Below, one piece after another: positions 16,535 to 24,935 of a DNA stretch of 64,000 bases. Where the stretch lies: the NCBI RefSeq assembly GCF_002929535.1, contig NZ_PJJO01000058.1, positions 1-64,000 of the forward strand, given 5' to 3'. Position numbers and translations under genes: made by a program. How positions within the stretch are numbered: the first letter of the stretch is position 1; each line of letters starts with the position of its first letter. The notes beneath the pieces were generated by a model. That model was not told the DNA's origin and searched no databases. It saw only the letters and a list, made by a program, of their open reading frames with translations. The DNA comes from Cryobacterium sp. Y11 (GTDB lineage Bacteria; Actinomycetota; Actinomycetes; Actinomycetales; Microbacteriaceae).

Positions 16535-17969
16535 CGATGGGTCTCTCTTCCGGGCGTTTGAACAATTGCCTGCTGTGACTTGCGGCCAGTGCTGCCGCGA
16601 GTGTCACTGTACCAACCCGTCCCATGAACATCGTCGCGGCCATGACGTAGACACCCTCGGGTGGCAGGTCAGCCGTGAGCCCGGTCGAGAGCCCGCAGGT
16701 CGCGAATGCGCTGATCACGTCGAATAGCACAATGTCGAATGGTTGTTTGGAGATGTGCAGAATCAGGATGCTCGCAACGGCTACGGTCGTCGCGCCCCAG
16801 AGCACCACGCTGACCGACAGGCGAAGAATATCGCTCGGGATTCGCCGACCGAATGCCTCCATCTCCTGCTTGCCGCGAGCTTCTGCAAACGCGGCCAGAA
16901 AGAGGATGGCCAGGGTCGTGACCTTAATACCGCCGGCGGTCGACGCTGACCCGCCGCCGATGAACATGAGCATGTCGCTCAATAGCAGGCTCGAGCCGTG
17001 TAGGTCGCTGATGTCGATGGTTGCGAAGCCGCCGGACCGGGTCATCACCGACATGAACAGCGACTGAAAAATGGTGTCGCCAGCACCCAGCGACCCGAAG
17101 GTTTTTGGATTGTCGAATTCGAGAATGATGTAGAACACCATGCCCAGAATCATGAGCGCGATGGTGGTCACGAGGGTCAGTTTCACGTGCACTGACCACC
17201 GGCGGGGGGTGCGCCAGCCGCGGGCGAAAGCGTAGATCACCGGAAAGCCCAGGCTGCCGAGAAAGACGCCGATCATGAGCGCGCCAAGAAACCAGTAGTC
17301 CCCGGCGAACTGGTCGAGTCCGCCAGCGTTGGGGTTGAAGCCGGTGTTGGTGAACGCCATCGCGGCATAGTAGAAGCTGTGCCAGATCGCTTCGCCGGTC
17401 GCGACGCCGGCTCCCAGCATTCGGGGAAAGAGCAGGGCCGCGACGCCGACCTCGATCACGAGCGCGCTGATCGCGACGGTCAGCAGCAGGCTGCCGACCT
17501 CGCCCAGCCGTACGGTTTGCCCCTCATTGACCGGACCGGCATGAATGCGGGAGGGGTTGGAGTCGCTCGCGGCCATGAGCTTGGCCCGCAGCCCCAGTCG
17601 ACGCGAGATGACCAGGCCCATCAGCGACGCCAGGGTTAAAACGCCGACGCCGCCGATATTGACGCCGACGAAGACGAGAATGTTGCCGAACGCCGACCAG
17701 TGCGTGGCCATGTCAACGGTGGTGAGACCGGTGACACAGATAACCGAGACGGCTGTGAACAGGGCGTCGTGTAGCGGTGTCATGATGCGGTCCGCCGAGG
17801 CGACCGGCAGTGAGAATAACAGGGTGAACAGCATGATCAGGGCGGTGAACACCAAAATCGCGAAGCGCGATGGCGACTTGTGCGCGAGGGCGTCCACACC
17901 GTCGCGTATTCGCGCCAAGACGGAAATCGGGTGCGGAAAAAATGGTTCGGTTCCGGTTCTAGACAACAC
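16527..17969 (-). CDS. TrkH/KtrB-family potassium uptake membrane subunit
   Basis: 480-residue potassium-translocating protein with four M1-P-M2 units. The four selectivity-filter loops are visible: VTGLTTVD, TNTGFNPN, TRSGGFAT and ATCGLSTG, each with the key Gly. Start is GTG at 17969. It is the first gene of a two-gene operon with the RCK subunit and is divergent from an ArsR regulator 92 bases away. Compact size favours the KtrB-like sub-group over long TrkH. Confidence 0.92.
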   Translation of the reverse strand: MLSRTGTEPFFPHPISVLARIRDGVDALAHKSPSRFAILVFTALIMLFTLLFSLPVASADRIMTPLHDALFTAVSVICVTGLTTVDMATHWSAFGNILVFVGVNIGGVGVLTLASLMGLVISRRLGLRAKLMAASDSNPSRIHAGPVNEGQTVRLGEVGSLLLTVAISALVIEVGVAALLFPRMLGAGVATGEAIWHSFYYAAMAFTNTGFNPNAGGLDQFAGDYWFLGALMIGVFLGSLGFPVIYAFARGWRTPRRWSVHVKLTLVTTIALMILGMVFYIILEFDNPKTFGSLGAGDTIFQSLFMSVMTRSGGFATIDISDLHGSSLLLSDMLMFIGGGSASTAGGIKVTTLAILFLAAFAEARGKQEMEAFGRRIPSDILRLSVSVVLWGATTVAVASILILHISKQPFDIVLFDVISAFATCGLSTGLTADLPPEGVYVMAATMFMGRVGTVTLAAALAASHSRQLFKRPEERPIVG

Positions 17970-18061
17970 CTGGAACCCTCCGATTGACCTGCGACCCGTG
18001 AGTTTGACATGGTACTACCGCCCGGTAGTGATTTCCCAGTGCTACTGACTACCCTGAGGTT

Positions 18062-18511
18062 ATGGCAGACATCTTTACCGTGGTGGCGGACTCGGCAAGG
18101 CGCGACATCTTGCGCATCCTTTTGGAACGAGCCACTCCCGGCGAGCCCGTTGGCGATGTGCACCGCGAATTGAGCGTGTCTGACATTGTCGGACACCTCG
18201 GGCTGAGCCAGCCGACGGTGTCCAAGCACCTCAAGGTGTTGCGCGAGGCCGGTCTGGTCACGGTGCGCGAAGACGGGCAGCACCGCTTCTATCGGCTGGA
18301 GTATTCGCCGCTCGAAGAGATCGAGGACTGGTTGATTCCATTTCTCAGCGTCGACTTCAACCAGGTCGTAAAGGGTGCCGAGCTCGAGGCTGGTCTCAAG
18401 GATGAGCAACGGGCCTTTGCTTCGGCCATCGGTAAGGCCTTCGCCGACGCCTCCCAGATGTCGCATGTTGTGAAGGACGCAACCGCGAAAAAATGGCGCA
18501 GAAACAGCTGA
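18062..18511 (+). CDS. ArsR/SmtB-type helix-turn-helix regulator
   Basis: 149-residue DNA-binding protein. An N-terminal helix pair (FTVVADSARRDILRILLE) precedes the recognition helix region VSDIVGHLGLSQPTVSKHLK and the wing GLVTVREDGQHRFYRL. No CxC metal site is visible, so it is unlikely to sense arsenic or cadmium in the classical way. It is divergent from the potassium uptake operon and could regulate it. Confidence 0.85.
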   Translation: MADIFTVVADSARRDILRILLERATPGEPVGDVHRELSVSDIVGHLGLSQPTVSKHLKVLREAGLVTVREDGQHRFYRLEYSPLEEIEDWLIPFLSVDFNQVVKGAELEAGLKDEQRAFASAIGKAFADASQMSHVVKDATAKKWRRNS

Positions 18512-18581
18512 AACTGCGCCATCCGGTTGGTCAATCGGGCCCAGATTCGGCCACTGAGTAGTTGGAGGCGGTTTTGTCCGA

Positions 18582-18587
18582 TAGAAT
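18582..18587 (+). promoter_or_regulatory. candidate -10 box of the bS22 gene
   Basis: TAGAAT lies 57 bases before the bS22 start. The -35 region (TAGTTG or TTGGAG near 18559-18567) is weak or badly spaced, so only the -10 is supported. Confidence 0.4.
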
Positions 18588-18643
18588 GGTGTTTTCGTGT
18601 CAGTCGCGGGCCCCGCGGCTAAACCAATACTTGTGAGGTCCGT

Positions 18644-18742
18644 GTGGGTTCTGTAATTAAGAAGCGACGCAAGCGTATGGCGAAGAAGAAGCACCGCAAG
18701 CTGCTTCGCAAGACTCGCCACCAGCGTCGTAATAAGAAGTAG
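18644..18742 (+). CDS. small ribosomal protein bS22 (AURKAIP1/COX24-like)
   Basis: 32-residue, extremely basic peptide starting MGSVIKKRRKRMAKKKHRKL and ending QRRNKK, with GTG start at 18644 and a GAGG ribosome site about 7 bases before. This is the actinobacterial protein seen in mycobacterial 30S structures as bS22. Its presence is a strong actinobacterial marker. A terminator follows at 18768. Confidence 0.9.
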   Translation: MGSVIKKRRKRMAKKKHRKLLRKTRHQRRNKK

Positions 18743-18767
18743 AACGGCTCCTCGTCGTTCTGTGAGC

Positions 18768-18799
18768 AAAGCGCTAGCCCCTCGGGACTGGCGCTTTTT
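18768..18799 (+). terminator. intrinsic terminator after bS22
   Basis: AAAGCGCTAG-CCC pairs with GGG-A-CTGGCGCTTT (one bulge, one GU), followed directly by a T-run (CTTTTTG). Confidence 0.8.
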
Positions 18800-18856
18800 G
18801 CTGTCTCGTGATCGGCGTCGGTGTCAGCGTTGGGTTCGTCGGCCTAGGCTGGAGTA

Positions 18857-19126
18857 ATGGCTAGCGCACACCTGACCCTGATCGGTAAGCCCGGTTGCCA
18901 CCTCTGCGATGACGCACGTGACATGATCGGCAGCGTTCTGGCCCAGCTCGAAGGCGAAGCGTCTGCCCCAGAGATCACGTTCGAGGAACGTTCCATTCTC
19001 GATGATGCCGAGTTGCACGACCTTTACCTGGAGGACATCCCGGTGCTCCTCATCAACGGCAAGGTGCACAACTACTGGCGCATCGATCCCGTGCGCTTGC
19101 GCACAGCCCTACTGGAGGTCTCATGA
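18857..19126 (+). CDS. glutaredoxin-family protein
   Basis: 89-residue thioredoxin-fold protein. The redox motif CHLC lies in LTLIGKPGCHLCDDARDM, and the cis-proline segment is LEDIPVLLINGKVHNYW. The family is DUF836/glutaredoxin-like; electron donor and target are unknown. The stop overlaps the following gene by 4 bases (ATGA), suggesting translational coupling. It corresponds by position to the glutaredoxin-like Rv0508 of M. tuberculosis. Confidence 0.85.
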   Translation: MASAHLTLIGKPGCHLCDDARDMIGSVLAQLEGEASAPEITFEERSILDDAELHDLYLEDIPVLLINGKVHNYWRIDPVRLRTALLEVS

Positions 19127-19422
19127 CCATTCGTCACATTGTCTGCTGGAAGCTCAACGCCCTCACCCCGCGCAAGAAGGCCGACGACGCCGCCGCGATA
19201 GCCGCCGGCTTGCAGGCGTTGGTTGGTGTCGTTCCTGAGATTCGCGTGCTGACGGTGGGACCGGATGTCGCCGGTGACGAAAACTGGGACGTCGCACTGA
19301 TCGCTGATTTTGACGACCTCGAGGCCCTCGGTCGCTACCAGAATCACCCAGAGCACAAAAAGGTCGGCGCGTTCATCCGCACCGTCGTCGCCGACCGCCT
19401 GGCCGTCGACCTCAAGGTCTAG
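19123..19422 (+). CDS. Dabb-family (stress-responsive alpha/beta barrel) protein
   Basis: 99-residue dimeric ferredoxin-like fold protein. Characteristic features are RHIVCWKLN at the N-terminus, VGPDVAGDENWDVALIADFD in the middle, and LGRYQNHPEHKKVGAFIR with its conserved HP at the end. No enzymatic activity can be inferred. It overlaps the glutaredoxin gene by 4 bases. Confidence 0.87.
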   Translation: MTIRHIVCWKLNALTPRKKADDAAAIAAGLQALVGVVPEIRVLTVGPDVAGDENWDVALIADFDDLEALGRYQNHPEHKKVGAFIRTVVADRLAVDLKV

Positions 19423-19425
19423 CTG

Positions 19426-19465
19426 ACGCCAGCGCTAGTTCCGGGCCGCGGACATCCGCTGGCGT
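19426..19465. repeat. intergenic inverted repeat, 9-bp arms
   Basis: ACGCCAGCG (19426-19434) and CGCTGGCGT (19457-19465) flank a 22-base loop. It begins 4 bases after the Dabb stop and precedes the larger palindrome at 19473, so the convergent gap carries two stacked hairpins. Confidence 0.6.
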
Positions 19466-19472
19466 GGCTAAT

Positions 19473-19540
19473 GCCGGTAAATTTGCGACACGCCGGGTCA
19501 GACGGATGCTCCCACCCGGCGTGTCGCAAATTTTGCCGGT
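19473..19540. repeat. long intergenic palindrome, 20-bp perfect arms
   Basis: A 20-bp arm at 19479-19498 (starting AAATTTGCGACACG) is the exact reverse complement of 19514-19533, with a 15-base loop. After a small bulge the stem continues for about 5 more bp at the outer ends. It lies between the convergent Dabb and aspS genes, the expected place for a bidirectional terminator, but the arms are longer than a terminator needs. Confidence 0.85.
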
Positions 19541-19574
19541 TTTACGCACCAGCGAGTCGGGCCAGCGGCTGGGA

Positions 19575-20903
19575 TTACGGCTCCAGGCGGGTCGGGCCGC
19601 GGAACAGGTAGGTGACCTCGCGAATCGATGTCTGGTGCAACATGAGCATCAAGACCCGGGCCAGGCCCATGCCGAACCCTCCGTGCGACGGAACACCGTA
19701 ACGGAAGAAGTCAAGGTACCCCTCGATCTCCTTCGGGTCGAGGCCCTTCTCGATCGCCTGCGCTTCGAGCACCTCGATGCGGTGCTCGCGCTGGGCGCCG
19801 GTGGAGATCTCGGTGCCGTTGAAGATGAGGTCGTAGCTCTTGGTGATCGAGGCGTCACCTTCGTGACGCATGTGATAAAACGGGCGGATGCTCGAGGCGT
19901 AATCCGTGAGGAACACGAATTCGTGCCCGTATTTCTCGGCCACATACGCGGCGATCTGGCGCTCGCCCTCCGGGTCCATGTCGTCGTCGTCGCGGGGAAC
20001 CTCGTAGCCGCGGCTTTTGACGATCTCCTTGGCCTCGGCCAGTGGGATGCGCGGGAATGGCGTGCTCGGAACGGTCACCTCAACGTCGAACAGGGCGAGC
20101 ACCTCGTCGCCGTGCTTCGCCTTGACGGCGGTGAAACCGGCGACCATGAGGTCTTCGTGCAGCTGCATAACGTCGTCGTGGCTGTCAATCCAGCTGATCT
20201 CGGAGTCAACGCTGGTGAACTCGGTGGCGTGGCGGCTGGTGAACGAAGGATCGGCGCGGAACGCCGGCCCGACCTCGAAGATCTTGCCGAAGCCGGCCGA
20301 CTGCGCCATCTGCTTGAAGAACTGCGGGCTCTGCGCGAGGTACGCCGTGGTATCGAAGTAGCCCACCTCGAACAGCTCGGCGCGCGATTCACTCGCGCTC
20401 GCCATGAGCTTCGGGGTGTGCAGCTCGATGAAGTCGTGCTCGATCCAGTACGTGCGTAGCGCGTGCTCGAACGTGGTCTGGATGCGGAAGATGAGGTTCT
20501 GCTTGGGGTTGCGCAGGTCGAGAAAGCGCCAATCCATGCGCTTGTCGAGGCTCGAGTCGGCCGCTATGGGTGTCTCGGGAATGGCAGCAGACACCACGGT
20601 GAGGGTGGCCAGCTTGATTTCGATGCCGCCGAGCTTGACGCGCTCGTCGTGCTTGAGCGCCCCGGTGACGGTGACGAAGGTACCCTGGGCGAGGCCCGAG
20701 ATGCTGGTGGCCGGCTCGTCGGCAACGACGACGCCCTCGGCATCCGTTGTGCGGGGGTTGACCAGCTGCACAGCGCCGGATTCGTCGCGGAGAACGACGA
20801 ATTGCACTTTTTTCTGGTCGCGCACCGTGTCGACCCAACCCGACACCGAAACGGGGCCGTCGTCGAGAGCGGACAGATTCTTGATTAATACGCGCGAAGT
20901 CAC
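19575..20903 (-). CDS. aspS: aspartyl-tRNA synthetase, archaeal-type, probably non-discriminating
   Basis: 442-residue class II synthetase. The N-terminal OB anticodon-binding domain (SVSGWVDTVRDQKKVQFVVL) leads to the catalytic domain. Motif 2 is in EVGPAFRADPSFTSRH and motif 3 in GFGMGLARVLMLML. The length, with no GAD insertion domain, matches the archaeal/eukaryotic type rather than the bacterial type of about 590 residues. Such enzymes commonly charge both tRNA-Asp and tRNA-Asn, requiring GatCAB to finish Asn-tRNA-Asn. That the enzyme is non-discriminating is inferred from type, not from a specificity residue. Confidence 0.9.
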   Translation of the reverse strand: MTSRVLIKNLSALDDGPVSVSGWVDTVRDQKKVQFVVLRDESGAVQLVNPRTTDAEGVVVADEPATSISGLAQGTFVTVTGALKHDERVKLGGIEIKLATLTVVSAAIPETPIAADSSLDKRMDWRFLDLRNPKQNLIFRIQTTFEHALRTYWIEHDFIELHTPKLMASASESRAELFEVGYFDTTAYLAQSPQFFKQMAQSAGFGKIFEVGPAFRADPSFTSRHATEFTSVDSEISWIDSHDDVMQLHEDLMVAGFTAVKAKHGDEVLALFDVEVTVPSTPFPRIPLAEAKEIVKSRGYEVPRDDDDMDPEGERQIAAYVAEKYGHEFVFLTDYASSIRPFYHMRHEGDASITKSYDLIFNGTEISTGAQREHRIEVLEAQAIEKGLDPKEIEGYLDFFRYGVPSHGGFGMGLARVLMLMLHQTSIREVTYLFRGPTRLEP

Positions 20904-20975
20904 TGTTCGAGTTTAGCCGGAGCCGCTCGCGCGGCCAGCGCGACCTGCGCCGGTAGGTGCGAGTATGGGGCAGGG

Positions 20976-21095
20976 GTGAGGACATCGGCAGGCGCAGGAC
21001 AAGACGCGGCACGCTTGCGTTTTCAGAAAATGGCTGAGAACGTAACGTTCCTGGTGAGCTGGGTGGCGGGTTCCTTGGCGTTCCTGGAATCATGA
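20976..21095 (+). CDS. possible small membrane peptide, upstream member of an overlapping pair
   Basis: 39-residue frame with GTG start, ending in the hydrophobic stretch VTFLVSWVAGSLAFLES. Its TGA overlaps the ATG of the next frame (ATGA). Either the two are translationally coupled peptides, or a single two-helix membrane protein has been split by a frameshift near 21090. No family recognised. Confidence 0.35.
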   Translation: MRTSAGAGQDAARLRFQKMAENVTFLVSWVAGSLAFLES

Positions 21096-21223
21096 ATGAG
21101 GGGCTGTGGACCGGCTTCATCTTCATGGCGGCGTGGGTGCTCTTCGTCGTGCGCGACATCCTGGGCTGGTTACATCGTGTTCCGCGGTCGTGGAGGAGCG
21201 CCTCACGGCGGTTTCTAGGTTGA
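21092..21223 (+). CDS. possible small membrane peptide, downstream member of an overlapping pair
   Basis: 43-residue frame: MNEGLWTGFIFMAAWVLFVV then RDILGWLHRVPRSWRSAS, giving one hydrophobic helix and a basic tail. That is the topology expected of the second half of a helical hairpin protein. The stop lies 21 bases before the phosphatase gene, so it could lead that operon. Confidence 0.35.
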   Translation: MNEGLWTGFIFMAAWVLFVVRDILGWLHRVPRSWRSASRRFLG

Positions 21224-21243
21224 GCCCTCCGTAGAATAGTTAG

Positions 21244-21888
21244 GTGGTAGCCAGTCAAGTGCATCTCGTGCGTCACGGTGAGGTTTTCAACCCCGAACGC
21301 GTGCTCTACGGACGGCTGCCGAACTATCGACTCTCCGAACAGGGTGTGCTCATGGCCGCCGCCGCCGCCGCCGAATTGGTCGAGCGCGGACGCCCCGTCG
21401 TTCGCGTGATCGCCTCGCCGCTGCAGCGCGCGCAGGAATCGGCGGCCCCCATCGCCGCAGCCTTCGCGCTATCGCTCGACACCGAGGAACGCATCATCGA
21501 ACCGACCAACGCGTTCGAAGGCAAGCGGATGCGCGGCCCCGATGGCGCGCTGCGCGACCCCCGCAACTGGCCAGCCTTGATCAACCCCCTGCGGCCGAGC
21601 TGGGGCGAACCTTTTCGTGCGGTCGCCAAACGGATGCTCGCGGCGGTCGACGACGCCTGGAACTCGGTCGACGACGGCGACGTCGTTCTGGTCAGCCACC
21701 AGCTGCCGATTTGGATGGTGCACCGATACCTCGCCCACGAACGCCTAGCCCACGACCCGCGCAAACGCCGGTGCGATTTGTCAAGCATCACTACGGTCTC
21801 CTGGCACGGTGACCATTTCGCCGAAACCGGCTATGCCAGCCCAGCGGTGGCCTTGCTCAACCCGAGCAACGATGTGGGCGCCGTATGA
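21244..21888 (+). CDS. histidine phosphatase (phosphoglycerate mutase-like) family protein
   Basis: 214-residue cytoplasmic protein. The catalytic RHG motif is in VHLVRHGEVFNP, and the second histidine in VVLVSHQLPIWMVHRYL. GTG start at 21244. It heads the cytochrome c maturation operon, overlapping the thioredoxin-like gene by 4 bases, the same arrangement as Rv0525-Rv0529 in M. tuberculosis. Why this phosphatase travels with cytochrome c genes is not known. Confidence 0.9.
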   Translation: MVASQVHLVRHGEVFNPERVLYGRLPNYRLSEQGVLMAAAAAAELVERGRPVVRVIASPLQRAQESAAPIAAAFALSLDTEERIIEPTNAFEGKRMRGPDGALRDPRNWPALINPLRPSWGEPFRAVAKRMLAAVDDAWNSVDDGDVVLVSHQLPIWMVHRYLAHERLAHDPRKRRCDLSSITTVSWHGDHFAETGYASPAVALLNPSNDVGAV

Positions 21889-22496
21889 GGCGCCGTATGG
21901 TCCCTCTGCTGGCAGGTCTCGCCACTGCCGCATTCCTTCTCGCCGGATGCTCCTCCGATCCGCTCGCCGAGCAGTACCGCGAAGGATCCAGCAAGGGCTT
22001 CATTGCCGGCGACGGCAGCGTCACCGAGATCCCCCTCGAAGGCCGCGGTGAGGCCATCGAGTTCTCCGGCGTGACCGAGACGGGTGAAACGGTCAGCAGC
22101 GCCGACGCGCTCGGCGAGGTTCTGGTCGTCAACTTCTGGTACGCGAGCTGCGCGCCGTGCCGCGCAGAGGCATCCGATCTGCAAAGCCTGAATGCCCAGT
22201 TCGAAAACGAGGGCGCGAGTTTTCTCGGCGTCAACGTGCGCGACCAGGCCCCGAACGCGATTGCCTTCAACGAGACGTACAGCGTGACCTACCCCTCGGT
22301 GCTCGACGTCGACACCGGGGCCATGCAGCTCGCGTTTAGCGGCAGCATCCCGCCAAACGCGGTGCCCACCACCCTCGTACTCGACGCCGAGGGGCGGGTC
22401 GCCGCCCGCATTCTCGGGCAGGTCACCTCGCCGTCTATTTTGGAAACTCTGATTCGCGACACCATCGCAGAGACTGACGGCGGCGCCACCGAGTGA
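21885..22496 (+). CDS. TlpA/ResA-like thiol-disulfide oxidoreductase lipoprotein (CcsX role)
   Basis: 203 residues. The signal peptide ends in the lipobox LLAGCSS (Cys 22), so the protein is anchored outside the membrane. A thioredoxin fold follows, with the active site WYASCAPCRAEASDL and the cis-Pro region PPNAVPTTLVL. It probably keeps the cytochrome c CxxCH cysteines reduced, receiving electrons from CcdA encoded next. Four-base overlaps exist on both sides. Confidence 0.9.
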   Translation: MRRRMVPLLAGLATAAFLLAGCSSDPLAEQYREGSSKGFIAGDGSVTEIPLEGRGEAIEFSGVTETGETVSSADALGEVLVVNFWYASCAPCRAEASDLQSLNAQFENEGASFLGVNVRDQAPNAIAFNETYSVTYPSVLDVDTGAMQLAFSGSIPPNAVPTTLVLDAEGRVAARILGQVTSPSILETLIRDTIAETDGGATE

Positions 22497-23254
22497 ACAA
22501 TCCCTTCGGTGAGATCGTGTTCAGCGGCCAGTTGCTCTTCGCCATTCCCATCGCACTCCTCGCCGGGCTGGTATCGTTCGCCTCCCCCTGCATTTTGCCG
22601 CTCGTTCCCGGCTACCTCGCTTACATCGGTGGTTTCACCGACGGTCGCACCGGCGCCTCCAAGCGGGATCGGCGCGGCCGCACCCGGCTGCTGGCTGGCG
22701 TCGGCCTCTTCGTGCTCGGCTTCACCGTGGTGTTTGTGCTGACCGGCGTCGTCTTCGGTGCCGCCGGATTCTGGCTGAACTCCTACCGCGACCTGATCAC
22801 CCGACTGGCCGGTGTCGTGGTCATTCTGCTCGGTCTGGTTTTCGTCGGCCAGTTCGGGGCGATGCAGCGCACCATCAAGACCAACTGGCGCCCCAAGATG
22901 GGTCTGGCCGGAGCGCCAGTGCTCGGCGCGGTGTTCGCGGTCGGTTGGACGCCGTGCACCGGCCCGACGCTCACCGCCATCAACTCGCTCAGCCTCGGCA
23001 CCGGTTCGCCCTGGCAGGGTGGCCTGCTCGCGCTGTTCTACTCCCTCGGCCTTGGCATTCCGTTCTTGTTGATCGCTCTCGGTCTCAACTGGGCCACGGG
23101 ATCCGTCGCATTCCTGAAACGGCATATACGTGCCATCAACCTGTTCGGCGGCGTTCTGCTCGTCGTCATTGGAGTACTCATGGTGACCGGAATCTGGAAC
23201 ACCTGGCTCCTCGATTTGCAAGGGGTGATTGGCAACTTTGTCCCGGCCATCTGA
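22493..23254 (+). CDS. ccdA: CcdA-family cytochrome c biogenesis transmembrane protein
   Basis: 253-residue integral membrane protein with about six helices that carries reductant from cytoplasmic thioredoxin across the membrane. The conserved segment SFASPCILPLVPGYLAYIGG has one redox cysteine, and VGWTPCTGPTLTAI has the partner. GTG start overlaps the TlpA stop by 4 bases. Confidence 0.93.
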   Translation: MNNPFGEIVFSGQLLFAIPIALLAGLVSFASPCILPLVPGYLAYIGGFTDGRTGASKRDRRGRTRLLAGVGLFVLGFTVVFVLTGVVFGAAGFWLNSYRDLITRLAGVVVILLGLVFVGQFGAMQRTIKTNWRPKMGLAGAPVLGAVFAVGWTPCTGPTLTAINSLSLGTGSPWQGGLLALFYSLGLGIPFLLIALGLNWATGSVAFLKRHIRAINLFGGVLLVVIGVLMVTGIWNTWLLDLQGVIGNFVPAI

Positions 23255-24935
23255 CCACTACGATTCTCGCCCGCAGACACCGCAGGCCGGTATTGTGCAG
23301 CCCAAGCTCAGCCTGATCGGCTGGCTCCGCTGGTTCTGGCGTCAGCTCACGAGCATGCGCACGGCTCTTTTCTTGCTGCTCATGCTCGCCATCGCGGCCA
23401 TTCCCGGCTCGCTCGTGCCGCAACGAAGTTCCGACCCGAACGGGGTCACGCAGTACTTCGCCGACAACCCCGATTTGGCGCCGACGCTCGACAAGTTGCA
23501 GGCCTTCGACGTCTACACCTCGGCCTGGTTCTCGGCCATCTACCTGCTGCTGTTCATCTCGCTCATCGGCTGTGTCATACCGCGAACAAAGCACCACTTT
23601 TTGGCCCTACGCGCCAAGCCGCCGGCCACGCCGGCCCGCCTGGCGCGGCTGTCGGGTTTCACCGAACGCGATGCACCAGCGCGAACGGATGCCACAGCCG
23701 CGATCACCACCGCCAGCGCCCTCCTAAAATCCAGCGGATACCGCGTCGCCCGGTTCAATGCTGCCGGAGAATCATCCGTCTCGGCCGAACGTGGCTACCT
23801 GCGAGAGACCGGCAACCTGACCTTTCACATCGCCCTGCTGGGCGTACTGGTCACCGTCGGATTCGGCGGCGGCTACGGATTCAGCGGCCAGCGCGTGCTG
23901 GTGGAGGGCCAGACCTTCGTGAACACCCTGCTCGCCTACGACTCCTTTAACCCGGGCCGTTTCTTCGACGACACCACGCTCGACCCGTACACGTTGAGCC
24001 TGGATGACTTTTCGGTGTCGTACGAACAGCGCAACCTCCAGGCCTATGGCCAGCCGATCGACTTTACCGCCGACGTGTCCGTCACGCCCAAGAACGCAAA
24101 GCCCAATCCCGCCGAGGTCAAGGTCAACGGTCCGCTGCGCACCAACGGCACGAGCATCTACTTGCTCGGCAACGGCTACGCGCCCACCATCCAGGTCACC
24201 GCCCCCGACGGCACCGTCGTCTTCTCCGACTCTGTGCCGTTTTTACCGCAAGACGCCAACCTCACGTCGCTGGGCATCGTCAAGGTTCCCGACGGGCTGA
24301 CCGAACAGCTCGGCATGATCGGATTCTTCTACCCCACACAAGACAAAGCCGAGTCCGGCGCGAACTTCTCCAGCTATCCAGACCTCGAATATCCGTTGCT
24401 CACGCTCAACGTCTACACCGGTGACCTCGGTCTTGATGACGGCGTGCCGACATCCGTGTATGCCCTCGTTACCGATGACCTGACCCAGCAGACCGGCGGC
24501 AAGACCGGTGTTGCCTCCATCGAGCTCAAGCCGGGCGAATCGGCAGAGCTGCCCGATGGCCTCGGCACCGTCAGCTTCGTCGACAACGACCCGGCCGCCT
24601 CAGCTGCCGGCGATTTCAAGCAGTCGGTTCCGCGCTTTGCAAGTTTTGACATTCACCACGATCCCACCCAGATTTGGCTGATTTCCTTCTCTGTACTCGT
24701 CTTGTTCGGCCTGTTTACCGGGCTGATGGTGCCGCGTCGCCGGGTCTGGGTGAAGGCGACCACCGCCAGTGACGGAACGGTGCACCTCGAATACGCCGCC
24801 CTGGCACGAGGCGACGACCCTGCCCTCGAAACTGCCGTCACCGCGCTCGCCGACCGGCACGAGAAGCTGTTGAACAACGCCCAACCCACCGCTACCCCCC
24901 GAAAAGATTTAGGCTTACAACGTGAATCTGACTGA
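23229..24935 (+). CDS. resB: ResB/Ccs1-like cytochrome c biogenesis protein
   Basis: 568-residue membrane protein forming the heme-delivery and ligation complex with CcsB (System II). Three N-terminal helices include LFLLLMLAIAAIPGSLVPQ and WFSAIYLLLFISLIGCVIP. A large extracytoplasmic domain follows, then a last helix (LISFSVLVLFGLFTGLMVP) near residue 490. TTG at 23229 overlaps ccdA by 26 bases; a second TTG three codons later is possible. Confidence 0.92.
   Translation: MATLSRPSDHYDSRPQTPQAGIVQPKLSLIGWLRWFWRQLTSMRTALFLLLMLAIAAIPGSLVPQRSSDPNGVTQYFADNPDLAPTLDKLQAFDVYTSAWFSAIYLLLFISLIGCVIPRTKHHFLALRAKPPATPARLARLSGFTERDAPARTDATAAITTASALLKSSGYRVARFNAAGESSVSAERGYLRETGNLTFHIALLGVLVTVGFGGGYGFSGQRVLVEGQTFVNTLLAYDSFNPGRFFDDTTLDPYTLSLDDFSVSYEQRNLQAYGQPIDFTADVSVTPKNAKPNPAEVKVNGPLRTNGTSIYLLGNGYAPTIQVTAPDGTVVFSDSVPFLPQDANLTSLGIVKVPDGLTEQLGMIGFFYPTQDKAESGANFSSYPDLEYPLLTLNVYTGDLGLDDGVPTSVYALVTDDLTQQTGGKTGVASIELKPGESAELPDGLGTVSFVDNDPAASAAGDFKQSVPRFASFDIHHDPTQIWLISFSVLVLFGLFTGLMVPRRRVWVKATTASDGTVHLEYAALARGDDPALETAVTALADRHEKLLNNAQPTATPRKDLGLQRESD

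Larger units (their letters stand above)
20904..21243. other. 340-base gap with two overlapping tiny open frames
   Basis: The first 70 bases hold the divergent aspS leader and nothing recognised. The rest is occupied by the paired small frames at 20976-21095 and 21092-21223, listed separately. Confidence 0.5.
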
